From: Rhizobium etli_C
GTDB lineage: Bacteria; Pseudomonadota; Alphaproteobacteria; Rhizobiales; Rhizobiaceae
Reading direction: 5' to 3' (one strand)
DNA length: 64,000 bases
Assembly: GCF_014198605.1 (NCBI RefSeq)
Contig: NZ_JACIHU010000001.1
Every line of letters begins with the position of its first letter. Position 1 is the stretch's first letter. Of the stretch, positions 17,350 to 25,859 are shown one piece after another. Position numbers and translations under genes: made by a program. The notes beneath the pieces are model-generated. The model saw only the letters and a list, made by a program, of their open reading frames with translations, was not told the origin of the DNA and did not search any database.

Positions 17350-18617
17350 CAGCGTTCATCCAGGGTGGCAAGCGCCGTCAGCGTCAGCAGGACCGACGGC
17401 AGCACCTTGACGAGGGGACCGAGCGGATCGAGCCAGAGCGCGGGTTCGAGGAGTGTGCCGCCGGCGAGATAGGCCAACGAGACGGCGAGCATGCCGAGAA
17501 GGGCGCGTCTGGCGACCGGGCGAACAAGCACGGCGACCCCGAGCGCCGCGTCGATCAGGCAGGTCGCAAGCGTCAGCGCGGTTGCCGCCGCTTCGGGCAT
17601 GAAGGGCAGGAAATGAGCGGAGGCCGTTTCCACCGAAAGCAGCGGGATCAGGCCGGAGAGCAGCCAGAAGGCCGACAGGCCCGATATGACGAGCGGTTTC
17701 AGGAGATAGAGCCTGGCGAACCAGAGATCCTGCACGCCGGAGGGATTGGCGGCGAGCGTTGCTGCCGCTGATGTCGCGGCGAGGCCGCTTTCTCCCTTGC
17801 TTCGTATGCCCTCCGACATGACCGTCATCGCCGTCGAACGCAGCGGCGAACGCCAGCCGAGCAGGCCTGCCATATCGGCAAGCCAGGTCACTGGTCGCGT
17901 AAGCCAGGGAGCAAGCGAAAAGACGCGGGCGGGCGGCAGGCCCAGCCATTGCCGATGAAGGCCTTCGAGTTCGGCGAGCGTCAGCACCTCGCCGGCGGCG
18001 AGGTCGAAATCGCCGCGAAGGCCGCCCGCGATCGCCCGCGACACGGCTTCCGCAACGTCATCGACGGAAAGCGTTTCAACCGGGCTCTCGGCATGGACGA
18101 GCGGCAGCGCCAGCGGAAAGGCGGCGAGCGCCCTGACGAGCGACGATCCGCCATGGGCATTGCGACCAAGCACGAGGGCAGGGCGCAGGATGAGATGAGG
18201 CAGGCCGCTTGCCGCCAGCGCCGCGTCGGCCCGGCGCTTGGTGGCGAGGAAGGGCAGTTCGCCCGCCGCCCCGGTGGTCCGTGCCGATATCTGCACGATC
18301 AGCGCACGGGAGCGTTTCGCCGCGGCATAAAGCGCGAGCATCGCATCCGCCTGGGTCGCCGCAAGACCGTCCGAGAGCCCGTCCTGCAGGGCGCCGGCGC
18401 AATTGACGACGGCATGCTGGTCTTTGAGGAGGCCGTCCCAATTCTCGGGCTTTGTCATCCGCGAGAGATCGGCCTGCCGCCAGTCGATTGCCGGCTGCTT
18501 CAGACGGGCTCGCGCGGGATTGCGGCCGAGCCCGGTCACGGCATGGCCGTCCGCAACGAGCCGGGCCGCGACGACGGAGCCTATGAAGCCGGTTGCGCCG
18601 AGAATCAGAATGTTCAT
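17349..18617 (-). CDS. NAD(P)-binding SDR protein fused to a DoxX-like membrane domain
   Basis: The 422-residue protein has an extended/atypical SDR domain (MNILILGATGFIGSVVAARL, with the Rossmann glycine motif at residues 7-13) to about residue 290. Four hydrophobic helices follow at about 300-415, resembling a DoxX-like module. The domain order fits membrane-anchored epimerase/oxidoreductases found next to DUF2269 proteins. The downstream gene starts inside its stop codon. Substrate unknown. Confidence 0.8.
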   Translation of the reverse strand: MNILILGATGFIGSVVAARLVADGHAVTGLGRNPARARLKQPAIDWRQADLSRMTKPENWDGLLKDQHAVVNCAGALQDGLSDGLAATQADAMLALYAAAKRSRALIVQISARTTGAAGELPFLATKRRADAALAASGLPHLILRPALVLGRNAHGGSSLVRALAAFPLALPLVHAESPVETLSVDDVAEAVSRAIAGGLRGDFDLAAGEVLTLAELEGLHRQWLGLPPARVFSLAPWLTRPVTWLADMAGLLGWRSPLRSTAMTVMSEGIRSKGESGLAATSAAATLAANPSGVQDLWFARLYLLKPLVISGLSAFWLLSGLIPLLSVETASAHFLPFMPEAAATALTLATCLIDAALGVAVLVRPVARRALLGMLAVSLAYLAGGTLLEPALWLDPLGPLVKVLPSVLLTLTALATLDER

Positions 18618-18728
18618 GGCGGGAGATTAGCGAAAAAGATTGGGGGATAGGAGGGCTTGGCGTGGTTGTGCTGTATGGTAGAAGGAAGGTGGATGCGTTG
18701 AGAGAGGGCGGGACTTTGCCACATCTCG

Positions 18729-18887
18729 CTTCTCCCCAGCGAGGAGAAGATGCCGGCAGGCAGATGAGGGGGTGACCGGCAAAGCCGCGAATGCACGAAG
18801 CGTAAGCGAAGGGCAACATGAAGGGTGTACTGTGTCGCCCCCTCATCCGACCCTTCGGGCCACCTTCTCCCCGCCGGGGAGAAGGGG
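18729..18887. repeat. Palindromic repeat, family C, inverted pair
   Basis: The first unit (18729-18772) contains CTTCTCCCC-N4-GGAGAAG, then GCCGGCAGG and ATGAGGGGG. The second (18836-18887) is the same type in reverse: CCCCCTCAT, then CCCTTCGGG and CTTCTCCCC-GCC-GGGGAGAAG. The two form a large inverted repeat filling most of the 332-base gap between the SDR gene and nitrile hydratase. The region holds no other gene that I can support. Confidence 0.85.
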
Positions 18888-18949
18888 AAACCGGCGCCGC
18901 CGGAGAGAAGAATCGGACCCGTCTATCTGCGTTTCGGGAGGACATTGCC

Positions 18950-19576
18950 TTGCACGACGACCACGACCATCACCACGATCACGACAATCACTATTCCGAC
19001 ATACAGGCCCGCGTGAAGGCGCTGGAAACGCTGCTGACGGAGAAGGGGCTGATCGACCCGGCAGCGATCGATGCGATCGTCGAGACTTATGAGACGAAGG
19101 TCGGGCCGAGGAATGGTGCGCATGTCGTCGCCAAGGCCTGGAGCGATCCTGACTTCGCCGACTGGCTGAGGCGCGATGCGACGGCGGCGATTGCGAGTCT
19201 CGGTTATACCGGCCGGCAGGGCGAGCATATGCGCGCCGTCTTCAACACTGTTGATACCCATAATCTCATCGTCTGCACACTCTGCTCCTGTTATCCCTGG
19301 TCTGTGCTCGGGCTGCCGCCGGTCTGGTACAAGGCGCCGGCCTATCGTTCGCGGGCGGTGATCGATCCGCGCGGCGTGCTTGCTGAATTCGGGCTGAGCC
19401 TGCCGGCGGACAAGAAGATCCGCGTCTGGGATTCGACGGCGGAGCTGCGTTATCTCGTGATCCCGGAGCGGCCGGAGGGGACGGAAGGAATGGACGAGGT
19501 TGCACTTGCCGGTCTCGTCAGCCGCGACGCGATGATCGGCACGGCGGTCGCCGGCAGCCCGGAGGCTCAGTCATGA
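18950..19576 (+). CDS. nthA: Nitrile hydratase alpha subunit, cobalt type
   Basis: Hydrates nitriles to amides. The metal-binding claw VCTLCSCYPW has the threonine typical of cobalt enzymes (iron types have CSLCSC). An ATG at 18818 is in frame, but that extension reads through repeat C. TTG 18950 has GGGAGG nine bases upstream and gives 208 residues, the usual length. The protein then opens with a histidine/aspartate-rich run (residues 2-13) that could bind metal. The beta gene overlaps by four bases (ATGA). Confidence 0.9.
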   Translation: MHDDHDHHHDHDNHYSDIQARVKALETLLTEKGLIDPAAIDAIVETYETKVGPRNGAHVVAKAWSDPDFADWLRRDATAAIASLGYTGRQGEHMRAVFNTVDTHNLIVCTLCSCYPWSVLGLPPVWYKAPAYRSRAVIDPRGVLAEFGLSLPADKKIRVWDSTAELRYLVIPERPEGTEGMDEVALAGLVSRDAMIGTAVAGSPEAQS

Positions 19577-20232
19577 ACGGACCACACGATCTCGGCGGGC
19601 AGATGGGCTTCGGGCCCGTCGCGCCCGAAAAGGACGAGCCCTATTTCCATGCGGAATGGGAAAAGCGGGCGCTCGGCATCACGCTGTCCTGCGGCGCTTT
19701 CGGCGCATGGACGATCGATGAAAGCCGGCATGCGCGCGAGACTATCCCGCCGGCCGATTACCTCGCGGCGAGCTATTACGAGATCTGGATCCGCGGCGTC
19801 GAGACGCTGCTTGCGCGCCACGGCTTTGCGACGCGCGAGGAGCTCTTGTCCGGCCACAAGCTGCAGGAGGGTGCTGCGCCGAAGCGGGTGCTGAAGGCGG
19901 AGATGGTGCCGGCCGTGCTGGCCAAGGGCGGCCCTTGCGACCGGCCCGTCGAAGCCGCGCCGCGCTTTGCCGTTGGCGAGCGGGTGAAGACGAAGAATTT
20001 CAATCCGGCGACGCATACGCGGCTGCCGCGTTATGCCCGGGCCAAGACCGGCGTCGTCGAAACGGTGCAGGGCTCCTTCGTCTTTCCCGATGACAATGCG
20101 CATGGCAAGGGCGAGAACCCGCAATGGCTCTATACCGTCGTTTTCGACGGCGGTGAGATTTGGGGCGAGGGCGCCGACCCGTCGCTGACGGTCTCGATCG
20201 ATGCGTGGGAGAGCTATCTTGAGTGTGTGTGA
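19573..20232 (+). CDS. nthB: Nitrile hydratase beta subunit
   Basis: Structural partner of the alpha subunit. The 219-residue protein begins MNGPHDLGGQMGFGPV, a hallmark of beta subunits, has the central helical part, and ends with the SH3-like barrel (FAVGERVKTKN, ARAKTGVVETVQGSFVFPDDNAHGKG, LYTVVFDGGEIWGE). ATGA overlap with nthA and overlap with the accessory gene downstream show one tightly coupled operon. Confidence 0.93.
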   Translation: MNGPHDLGGQMGFGPVAPEKDEPYFHAEWEKRALGITLSCGAFGAWTIDESRHARETIPPADYLAASYYEIWIRGVETLLARHGFATREELLSGHKLQEGAAPKRVLKAEMVPAVLAKGGPCDRPVEAAPRFAVGERVKTKNFNPATHTRLPRYARAKTGVVETVQGSFVFPDDNAHGKGENPQWLYTVVFDGGEIWGEGADPSLTVSIDAWESYLECV

Positions 20233-20590
20233 AATACCCTCCGAGCTCAGCCAGTCGCCCGGTCTGCCGAAATCTCCGGAGGGCGCGCCGGTCTTCCCCG
20301 AGCCGTGGGCGGCCGAGGCCTTCGCCATGACCGTGCATCTGCACGAGAAGGGGCTGTTTTCCTGGAGTGAATGGGCGGAAACGCTTTCGCGGCAATTGCA
20401 TCAGCCCGGACGGGCTGAAGACGGCAGCGATTATTTCGACTGCTGGGTGGCGGCGCTTTCGGAGCTGCTGGTCAGCCGCGGCGTGGCCGACGCATCCACC
20501 ATCCTCGAGCTGCAGAAAAGCTGGCAGCGGGCGGCCGAGGCGACGCCGCACGGGCAGCCGATCGAGCTCGCCAACGATCCGCTGTGCTGA
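20219..20590 (+). CDS. Nitrile hydratase activator/accessory protein (P14K-like)
   Basis: A small protein (123 residues) needed in related systems to insert cobalt into the alpha subunit. It shows the family pattern PVFPEPWAAEAFAMTVHLHEKGLFSWSEWAETLS, then DYFDCWVAALSELL, which resembles the N-terminal domain of the beta subunit. A TTG start at 20219 has GGGAGAG six bases upstream and overlaps the end of nthB by 14 bases; GTG 20225 is an alternative. Third gene of the cluster. No amidase or transporter is attached. Confidence 0.85.
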   Translation: MSVCEIPSELSQSPGLPKSPEGAPVFPEPWAAEAFAMTVHLHEKGLFSWSEWAETLSRQLHQPGRAEDGSDYFDCWVAALSELLVSRGVADASTILELQKSWQRAAEATPHGQPIELANDPLC

Positions 20591-20593
20591 TCC

Positions 20594-21376
20594 TCACGAC
20601 GGGAACTGCCGGTAGCATTCCTCGGCCACACCGCGCAGGGTCTCGCGCGAGATTTCGCCGGTGACGGCATAACCAAGTTCGCCGTCGATCCAGTAGAAGG
20701 TTTCGAGATTGCCCGATGAGGCGAAGCGGAAGCTCGTCGTACGGTTTTCCTTGTTGCGGCCGACCATGACGGTCAGGCGCTCGCCTGCCTGGTTCTCATA
20801 CATGAACATGGCGCCGGGCCTGCCGTCGACCGGCAGCAGGCGGCCGCCGACCAGCTTGAAGCCGAGCGGCTGCAGGTTCGGGATCTTCAGGTTCTGGATC
20901 GCCAGGCGCTTGCCGAGCCAGGTGGCGAGATGGGCCTCCTCGTCGGCGAAAACCTCGACCGGGTGGCGAACCTCGGCGGCATAGACGGTGAACGCGGTCT
21001 CGGCCTGTTTCGGCAGGGTTTCGGAACCGGCTAGCTGCAGGTCCGGTCTCTCCAGAAGGGCCGGGCCATAATGGCCGCTGACGGCACCGAGCGCGAAGAC
21101 GACGAGCGCTGCGGCGGCGACTGCCCAGCGGTTCGGCGCCGACGGGATGGCGTGCGGCGGCGCGACGAGCAGGGCATCGGTGTCCTTTGCCCTGTCGTAA
21201 CCGGCAAAGAGCGAGTGGATGCCCGTATTCTGCGCCTGCCATTCGGCGACCATCGCGGCCTCGTCGGGATTGTCGGCGAGATAGGCCTCGACACGGGCGC
21301 GCGCCGTTTCGGGCAACTGGCCGTCGGCATAGGCGTGGAGATCGGCTTCGGTGACGATCGGGTTGGCGTCGTTCAT
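20594..21376 (-). CDS. Membrane anti-sigma factor
   Basis: The 260-residue protein has an N-terminal cytoplasmic anti-sigma domain (TEADLHAYADGQLPETARARVEAYLADNP) typical of ECF partners, one membrane helix at about 84-102 (WAVAAAALVVFALGAVSG), and a periplasmic domain. Its ATG overlaps the stop of the sigma gene by four bases, the usual coupling. It is expected to hold the ECF sigma factor inactive until an envelope signal arrives. Confidence 0.88.
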   Translation of the reverse strand: MNDANPIVTEADLHAYADGQLPETARARVEAYLADNPDEAAMVAEWQAQNTGIHSLFAGYDRAKDTDALLVAPPHAIPSAPNRWAVAAAALVVFALGAVSGHYGPALLERPDLQLAGSETLPKQAETAFTVYAAEVRHPVEVFADEEAHLATWLGKRLAIQNLKIPNLQPLGFKLVGGRLLPVDGRPGAMFMYENQAGERLTVMVGRNKENRTTSFRFASSGNLETFYWIDGELGYAVTGEISRETLRGVAEECYRQFPS

Positions 21377-21888
21377 TTCGGTCTCCGAAGCGTAATGATG
21401 TTATCGGCCTTCAGGTGCTCGGCGACGCGCCGGCGGGCGCGCGACAGACGGGACATGACCGTGCCGATGGGGATATCGAGCGCGGCGGCGACCTCGCTAT
21501 AGCTATATCCCTCGATGACGATCAGCATCAGCACGGCTCGGTGTTCCTCTGAAAGACTGTTCAGCGCATCGTTGAGTCTGGCGCGCTCCAGCGGATCGGC
21601 CGGCGGTTCGGGGGCGGCCATATCCTCGGCGGCATCGAGCTCGACCAGGCCGCCGCGCGGCTTGCCGCGCCGGCCGTTACGGTAGAGATTGGTCATGATC
21701 GTCAGGACCCAGCCGCGCAGATTGAGGCCGCGCCATTGGTCGCGGCGCGTCAATATCTTCTCGACACAGTCCTGCAGCAGATCCTCGCCGTCGGCATCCG
21801 AGCGCGTCAGGCTGCGCGAATAGCGCCTGAGCGAGGGGAGGAGGGCCAGGATCTGGCCCTCGAAACTTTCGGGTGCGGGTGTTTTCAC
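21373..21888 (-). CDS. ECF-family RNA polymerase sigma factor
   Basis: The 171-residue sigma-70-like protein has region 2 (SLRRYSRSLTRSDADGEDLLQDCVEKIL, then WVLTIMTNLYRN) and region 4 (LNSLSEEHRAVLMLIVIEGYSYSEVAAALDIPIGTVMSRLSRARR). The open frame extends to 22065 inside the upstream gene. GTG 21888 gives normal ECF length and has an AGAGAG ribosome site, so I chose it. It is cotranscribed with an upstream secreted protein and the downstream anti-sigma factor. Confidence 0.88.
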   Translation of the reverse strand: MKTPAPESFEGQILALLPSLRRYSRSLTRSDADGEDLLQDCVEKILTRRDQWRGLNLRGWVLTIMTNLYRNGRRGKPRGGLVELDAAEDMAAPEPPADPLERARLNDALNSLSEEHRAVLMLIVIEGYSYSEVAAALDIPIGTVMSRLSRARRRVAEHLKADNIITLRRPK

Positions 21889-21904
21889 GCCGGCTCTCTT
21901 GATG

Positions 21905-22285
21905 TCAGGGCTTAGCAAGATCCCAGTTGCCGCCGACGCCGTCGCCGGTGATGTCGCCGGCCTTGGTGTCCTTGACCCAGTAATAGAGCGGCATGCCGTC
22001 CTTGGCCCACTGCTTCGTGCCATCCTTGCGTTCGATGATCGAATATGCACCATCGGCCTTGGCATCGGAAGCGGCCATCAGCGGCGGCCAGTTCTTGGCG
22101 CAATCGTCGTAGCAGTTGGAAACGCCCTTGGCGTCCTTCTTGAAAGTATAGAGGGTCATGCCGTTTTCGCCGGCAAGAACCTTGCCCTTGGCAGTCTCGA
22201 CTTCCTTGACGGGCGCGGCGGCGAAGGCAGCGGTCGCGGCAAGGGCGCCAGCCGCTACGGCGGACAGGAATTTCACGGACTTCAT
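21905..22285 (-). CDS. Secreted COG4315-type repeat protein
   Basis: A 126-residue exported protein. The signal peptide MKSVKFLSAVAAGALAATAAFA is followed by two similar repeats around GMTLYTFKKD and GMPLYYWVKDTKAGDITGDG with the CYDDCAKNWPPL motif, as in predicted periplasmic/lipoprotein repeat proteins. ATG 22285 is preceded by GAGGAGA; the longer frame to 22309 has no support. It is first in the ECF sigma operon, so it may be part of the stress response or of signal sensing. Confidence 0.82.
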   Translation of the reverse strand: MKSVKFLSAVAAGALAATAAFAAAPVKEVETAKGKVLAGENGMTLYTFKKDAKGVSNCYDDCAKNWPPLMAASDAKADGAYSIIERKDGTKQWAKDGMPLYYWVKDTKAGDITGDGVGGNWDLAKP

Positions 22286-22332
22286 GATGTTTCTCCTCGG
22301 GTTGGGCACGCGATTTCGCGCTACCTGAGATG

Positions 22333-22360
22333 AGACACTAGGCCAGGCGGTTTTATTCCC
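22333..22360 (-). promoter_or_regulatory. Candidate ECF-type promoter of the sigma operon
   Basis: Read on the minus strand, GGGAAT (22355-22360) and GTGTCT (22333-22338) are 16 bases apart, about 48 bases upstream of the first start codon. The shape (GGAA-type -35, GTC-containing -10) suits an autoregulated ECF promoter. No second copy was found in the window to confirm it. Confidence 0.35.
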
Positions 22361-22443
22361 AAGTAGGGAAAGTTTATGCCGGGCGGACGATCATTCGCCA
22401 CAAACACCCTGCTTTTACCGGTCATTTACATCATGCCGGTTTG

Positions 22444-22460
22444 AGGATAATATATATCCT
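22444..22460. promoter_or_regulatory. Putative Rrf2 operator upstream of its own gene
   Basis: AGGATA-ATATA-TATCCT is a perfect 6-5-6 palindrome 40 bases before the Rrf2 start codon. Two matching sites lie at 26357-26375 and 26378-26392 upstream of the AhpD-like operon. Confidence 0.65.
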
Positions 22461-22500
22461 TAATTCCGTTCGCAGAACCAGCCATCACGCGAGTTGCTGA

Positions 22501-22989
22501 ATGATCCTGAAAAGCCAGGTCGAGTGGGCGCTCCACTGTTGCGCCATTCTCGCAGGCCTGCCCGAGGGCAGGTATCTCTCCACCAAGGCGCTCGCCGAGC
22601 TTCATGGCCTGCCGAAGGAATATCTCTCCAAGGCGCTGCAGAGCCTTTCGCAGGCTTCCCTCGTCGATACCACGCTCGGCCCGAGCGGCGGCTACAGGCT
22701 TGCCAGGCTCTCCTCCGAGATCAGTTTCCTCGACATCGTCGAGGCGGTCGAGGGCAAGGCGCGCAGCTTCACCTGCACGAATATCCGCGAGAACAATCCC
22801 TGCCGGCCGGCCGGCTATTGCGACAGCAAGCCCTGCGCGGTCGCCCGCGTCATGTGGGAAGCCGACGAGGCCTGGCGCGATACGCTAAGGCGTGTCCGCC
22901 TCTCCGATCTCGTCTGCACCTTGTCCGAGGAGGTTCCGCCGGATATCTGGCGGGACACGTTCGAGTGGGTGCTGAAGCGCGCCGGCTGA
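22501..22989 (+). CDS. Rrf2-family transcriptional regulator
   Basis: The 162-residue winged-helix repressor begins MILKSQVEWALHCCAILAGL and has the recognition part GLPKEYLSKALQSLSQASLVDTTLGPSGGYRLAR. Its sensor region has four cysteines (C-x8-C-x5-C-x4-C, from about residue 98), similar in placing to Fe-S or thiol-sensing Rrf2 proteins such as IscR. The C-x5-C pair matches the IscR spacing. The palindrome at 22444-22460 suggests autoregulation, and the same sequence stands before the operon at 26339. Confidence 0.9.
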   Translation: MILKSQVEWALHCCAILAGLPEGRYLSTKALAELHGLPKEYLSKALQSLSQASLVDTTLGPSGGYRLARLSSEISFLDIVEAVEGKARSFTCTNIRENNPCRPAGYCDSKPCAVARVMWEADEAWRDTLRRVRLSDLVCTLSEEVPPDIWRDTFEWVLKRAG

Positions 22990-23003
22990 GGGCGAAACCC
23001 TAA

Positions 23004-24485
23004 CTAGGCCCTGAAAATGGTCCTGATGGTCTTCAGGATGGCATGGGCACTGCGCACCTGTTCCGGCGGCAGGGCGGCGCCGTCGCGGAAGCGCTCGGCG
23101 CGGCCGGCAAGCTGTTCGGCGATTTCTTCGGCGAGCGCCGGGCGTTCGGCGAGCAGCGGCGCGAAGGCTTCCTGGTCGATTTCATAGGCCGTCACCGGCG
23201 TCAGCGCCTCCAGGGTGCAGACTTCCTGCATGCCGGCGAGCAGGCCGGTCTCGCCGAAGAAATCGCCGGGCGCCAGCCGTCCGCGTTCCTCGTCCGCATG
23301 CCGGGCGGCGATGATGCCGGCGCGCACCATCATCAGCGAGGGCAGCATTTCGCCTTCCCGCACGATGACGTCGCCCTTGCGGAACTGCCGGACAGCGGTC
23401 GTCTCGGCGAGCTTTGCCCTTTCTACTGATGTCAGCGTCGCAAAGACCGGAATGGCTTCGATCAGGGCAAGCGGCGTCACGCGCGGCGGCTGGGCGTTTT
23501 CCTCGGTCGGCAGATCGGCAGCAAGAATCCTGGCCGAGGGCGGGACGGCGATCAGCAGGCCGGCGGATTTGCAGTGGCGATAGACGAGGTCGAGCACCTC
23601 GTTTCGCGCCGGCACGCGCTGGCTGGGGCTCGTCACCCGGAATTGCAGCTCGACTTCGAGCGCAGTGGCGTCCAGCCCCTTCAGGGCGACCACCGGCGGC
23701 GGGTCGCGCACGATCGAATTGCAGCTCGTCAGCGCCGTCGCCATGACCTGGCGGATCGAGGCCGGCATGCGCGTCGGGGCGATGCGGATGGTGAGGATCA
23801 GGAGATGGGTCTCGTCCGGCCGGCTGATATTGGTCAGGCCGAGCTTGGCGAGAAAGCTGTTCGGCAGCACGACGATATTGTTGCCGGGGGTCAGGATGTG
23901 CGTCGCGCGCCAGTTGCTCTCGACGACGCGCCCTTCCGTGGCGTCGCTCAAAAGGATCCAGTCGCCGATGACATAGGGTCGGCCGAGGGTCAGCGCGATG
24001 CCGGAGAAGACGTCGGCGAGCGTGTTCTGCAGCGCGAGACCGAGAATGATGGCGACGACGCCTGATGTGGCGACGAGGGTTCCGATCGGCACGCCGAAGA
24101 CGAAGGCGAGGATCGAGAGCATCATGCCGATGTAGACGATGCCGATGACGAGATCCTGGAGCAGGCGGGCCTCGCGCGGGCTGCCCTCCAGCACCAGATA
24201 GAGCCTGATGAAGCCAATGACGGCCCATGCCAGGTGCACCCACCAGAGCGATTTGGCGAGGATGACGAGCAGGGCCTGAGGGTCCTGCGTCTCATATCCC
24301 TGGAAGCGGTGAGGCTCCATGCCGCTGCCGACGAGGATCAGCGTCATCATGGCAAAGAAGAGGATCTGCACCACCAGTCGCGTCGTTGGCCGCTGGCTGG
24401 AGAGGAAGTACCAGACGACGATGCCGGCGAAGCCGACCGTTATGAGCGATATCAGAGGCTTGCCGAAGAGCGCGTCGTAGATCAT
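23004..24485 (-). CDS. MscS-family channel with C-terminal cyclic-nucleotide-binding domain
   Basis: The 493-residue protein has four or five N-terminal membrane helices, then the MscS pore/beta region (GLALQNTLADVFSGIALTLGRPYVIGDWI, TPGNNIVVLPNSFLAKLGLTNISRP). At about 345-460 lies a cNMP-binding domain (VIVREGEMLPSLMMVRAGIIAA, LAPGDFFGETGLLAGMQEVCTLEAL). Such fusions can gate an ion channel with a cyclic nucleotide or regulate a small-conductance channel. ATG 24485 has GGAGAAAGAG upstream. It separates the Rrf2 gene from its putative target operon. Confidence 0.9.
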   Translation of the reverse strand: MIYDALFGKPLISLITVGFAGIVVWYFLSSQRPTTRLVVQILFFAMMTLILVGSGMEPHRFQGYETQDPQALLVILAKSLWWVHLAWAVIGFIRLYLVLEGSPREARLLQDLVIGIVYIGMMLSILAFVFGVPIGTLVATSGVVAIILGLALQNTLADVFSGIALTLGRPYVIGDWILLSDATEGRVVESNWRATHILTPGNNIVVLPNSFLAKLGLTNISRPDETHLLILTIRIAPTRMPASIRQVMATALTSCNSIVRDPPPVVALKGLDATALEVELQFRVTSPSQRVPARNEVLDLVYRHCKSAGLLIAVPPSARILAADLPTEENAQPPRVTPLALIEAIPVFATLTSVERAKLAETTAVRQFRKGDVIVREGEMLPSLMMVRAGIIAARHADEERGRLAPGDFFGETGLLAGMQEVCTLEALTPVTAYEIDQEAFAPLLAERPALAEEIAEQLAGRAERFRDGAALPPEQVRSAHAILKTIRTIFRA

Positions 24486-24582
24486 CTCACTCTTTCTCCG
24501 GGAGGGGCGGGCGGCACATGATTGAGCATGTCGGCCAGCCGCGCAAGCATGGGCCCCGCGCGGCCTGGCCTTTGGCGGATCG

Positions 24583-24999
24583 TCAGTTCTGCAGCGGGAA
24601 AGTCAGCTCTTTCTGGCCGGTGTCGACGACGAAGACGGCGAGCAGGCGGGCGGGCTTGGTCTCGCTGCCATTGGCGCTGACGCCGTGGCGGTCGCCCGGC
24701 ATTTCCGAGAAGCTCTCCCCGGCCAGATAGGTCTTGACCGGGCCGTTATTGACCTGGCTGCGGATCGATCCCTCAAGCACGGTGGCGTAGATGAAGGCCG
24801 AATCGGGATGGGTGTGGCCTTCGGAGAAGCCGCCGGGGCCGTATTCGACCAGCACGCCCTTGATGCTCTTGCCCGGCACGTTTGGAAGTTCGTGTTCATA
24901 GACGAGCGTAACCTTGGCGGACTTGCTGCTGTCGTGGGCTGAAGCGCCGGTGGCTGCCAGAAAGGCGAGAGAGGCGGCGAGGAATGATGCTTTGATCAT
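24583..24999 (-). CDS. Exported cupin-domain protein
   Basis: A 138-residue protein with a signal peptide (MIKASFLAASLAFLAATGASA) and one cupin barrel with metal-binding-type residues (GFSEGHTHPDSAFIYATVLEG, then GDRHGVSANG). ATG 24999 has AAGGAGA upstream; the longer frame to 25065 lacks a ribosome site. Last gene of a three-gene minus-strand operon with an SDR protein and an AhpD-like protein. Substrate unknown. Confidence 0.82.
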   Translation of the reverse strand: MIKASFLAASLAFLAATGASAHDSSKSAKVTLVYEHELPNVPGKSIKGVLVEYGPGGFSEGHTHPDSAFIYATVLEGSIRSQVNNGPVKTYLAGESFSEMPGDRHGVSANGSETKPARLLAVFVVDTGQKELTFPLQN

Positions 25000-25034
25000 G
25001 GCAATCTCCTTATTGCCTGGGGTGAAGAGGCCGA

Positions 25035-25790
25035 TCACTTCGGCCGGGCGGATGTGGCGAACCACTGTTCGAAGGTGATCAAGCCGAGCCGCGGGTCGTC
25101 GTCGGACACGAGCGACTGATCGTTAAGCCTGGCGCCGAAATATCTCGCCTCGGAATCGGCCTCGACGGTCCTCGGATCTTCCATCGCCTTGAGATAGCGG
25201 GCGACGAGCTCGCTGAGGCGGACCCGTTCCGGGCCTGATATTTCGATCGTCTTGTTGGCCGGGGCGGAAAGCGCCACATCGGCCATTGCGTCGGCGACAT
25301 CGTCGGAAGCGATCGGCTGCACATAGGCGGGCGACAGGCGAACCGTCTGGCCGACCGTGCCGGACTGGGCGATGCCGCTCAGGAATTCCATGAACTGCGT
25401 CGAATGCACGATCGTATAGGGAATGCCTGATGCCCTGATCAGTTGTTCCTGGGCGAGCTTGCCGCGGAAATAGCCGCTTTCCTGCAGCCGTTCGGTGCCG
25501 ACGACGGAAAGCGCGATATGGTGTTTTACGCCGGCAGCCTTTTCGGCGGCGAGCAGATTGCGCCCCGAGGTCTCGAAGAATTCGAGCACGGCCTTATCCT
25601 CGAAGGAGGGCGAGTTGGCGAGGTCGAGAACGACATGGGCGCCCGTCAGCGCTTCCGCCAGACCTTCCCCCGTGACCGTGTTGACGCCTGAGTTCGGGGA
25701 GGCGGCGATCACTTCATGCCCGCGCTTGCGCAGGCGTTCGACAGTCTTCGAACCGATGAGGCCGGTTCCGCCGATGACAACGATTTTCAT
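25035..25790 (-). CDS. NmrA/atypical SDR NAD(P)-binding protein
   Basis: The 251-residue protein opens with the Rossmann motif VVIGGTGLIGSKTVERLRKRG and continues with the SDR_a5-like pattern (HHIALSVVGTERLQESGYFRGKLAQEQLIRASGIPYTIVHSTQF). It probably acts as a reductase or a redox sensor. It sits between the AhpD-like and cupin genes, 69 and 35 bases away, in one transcription unit. Confidence 0.85.
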   Translation of the reverse strand: MKIVVIGGTGLIGSKTVERLRKRGHEVIAASPNSGVNTVTGEGLAEALTGAHVVLDLANSPSFEDKAVLEFFETSGRNLLAAEKAAGVKHHIALSVVGTERLQESGYFRGKLAQEQLIRASGIPYTIVHSTQFMEFLSGIAQSGTVGQTVRLSPAYVQPIASDDVADAMADVALSAPANKTIEISGPERVRLSELVARYLKAMEDPRTVEADSEARYFGARLNDQSLVSDDDPRLGLITFEQWFATSARPK

Positions 25791-25859
25791 AACGGATCTC
25801 CTTTCGCCGCCGAGATGCCGACGGCGCCAAAGTTGAATCTTTTCAATGAATTTCGGGGT

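Noticed and set aside
18818..18949. N-terminal extension of nitrile hydratase alpha from ATG 18818
   Set aside because: It reads through palindromic repeat C and has no family similarity; TTG 18950 has a proper ribosome site.
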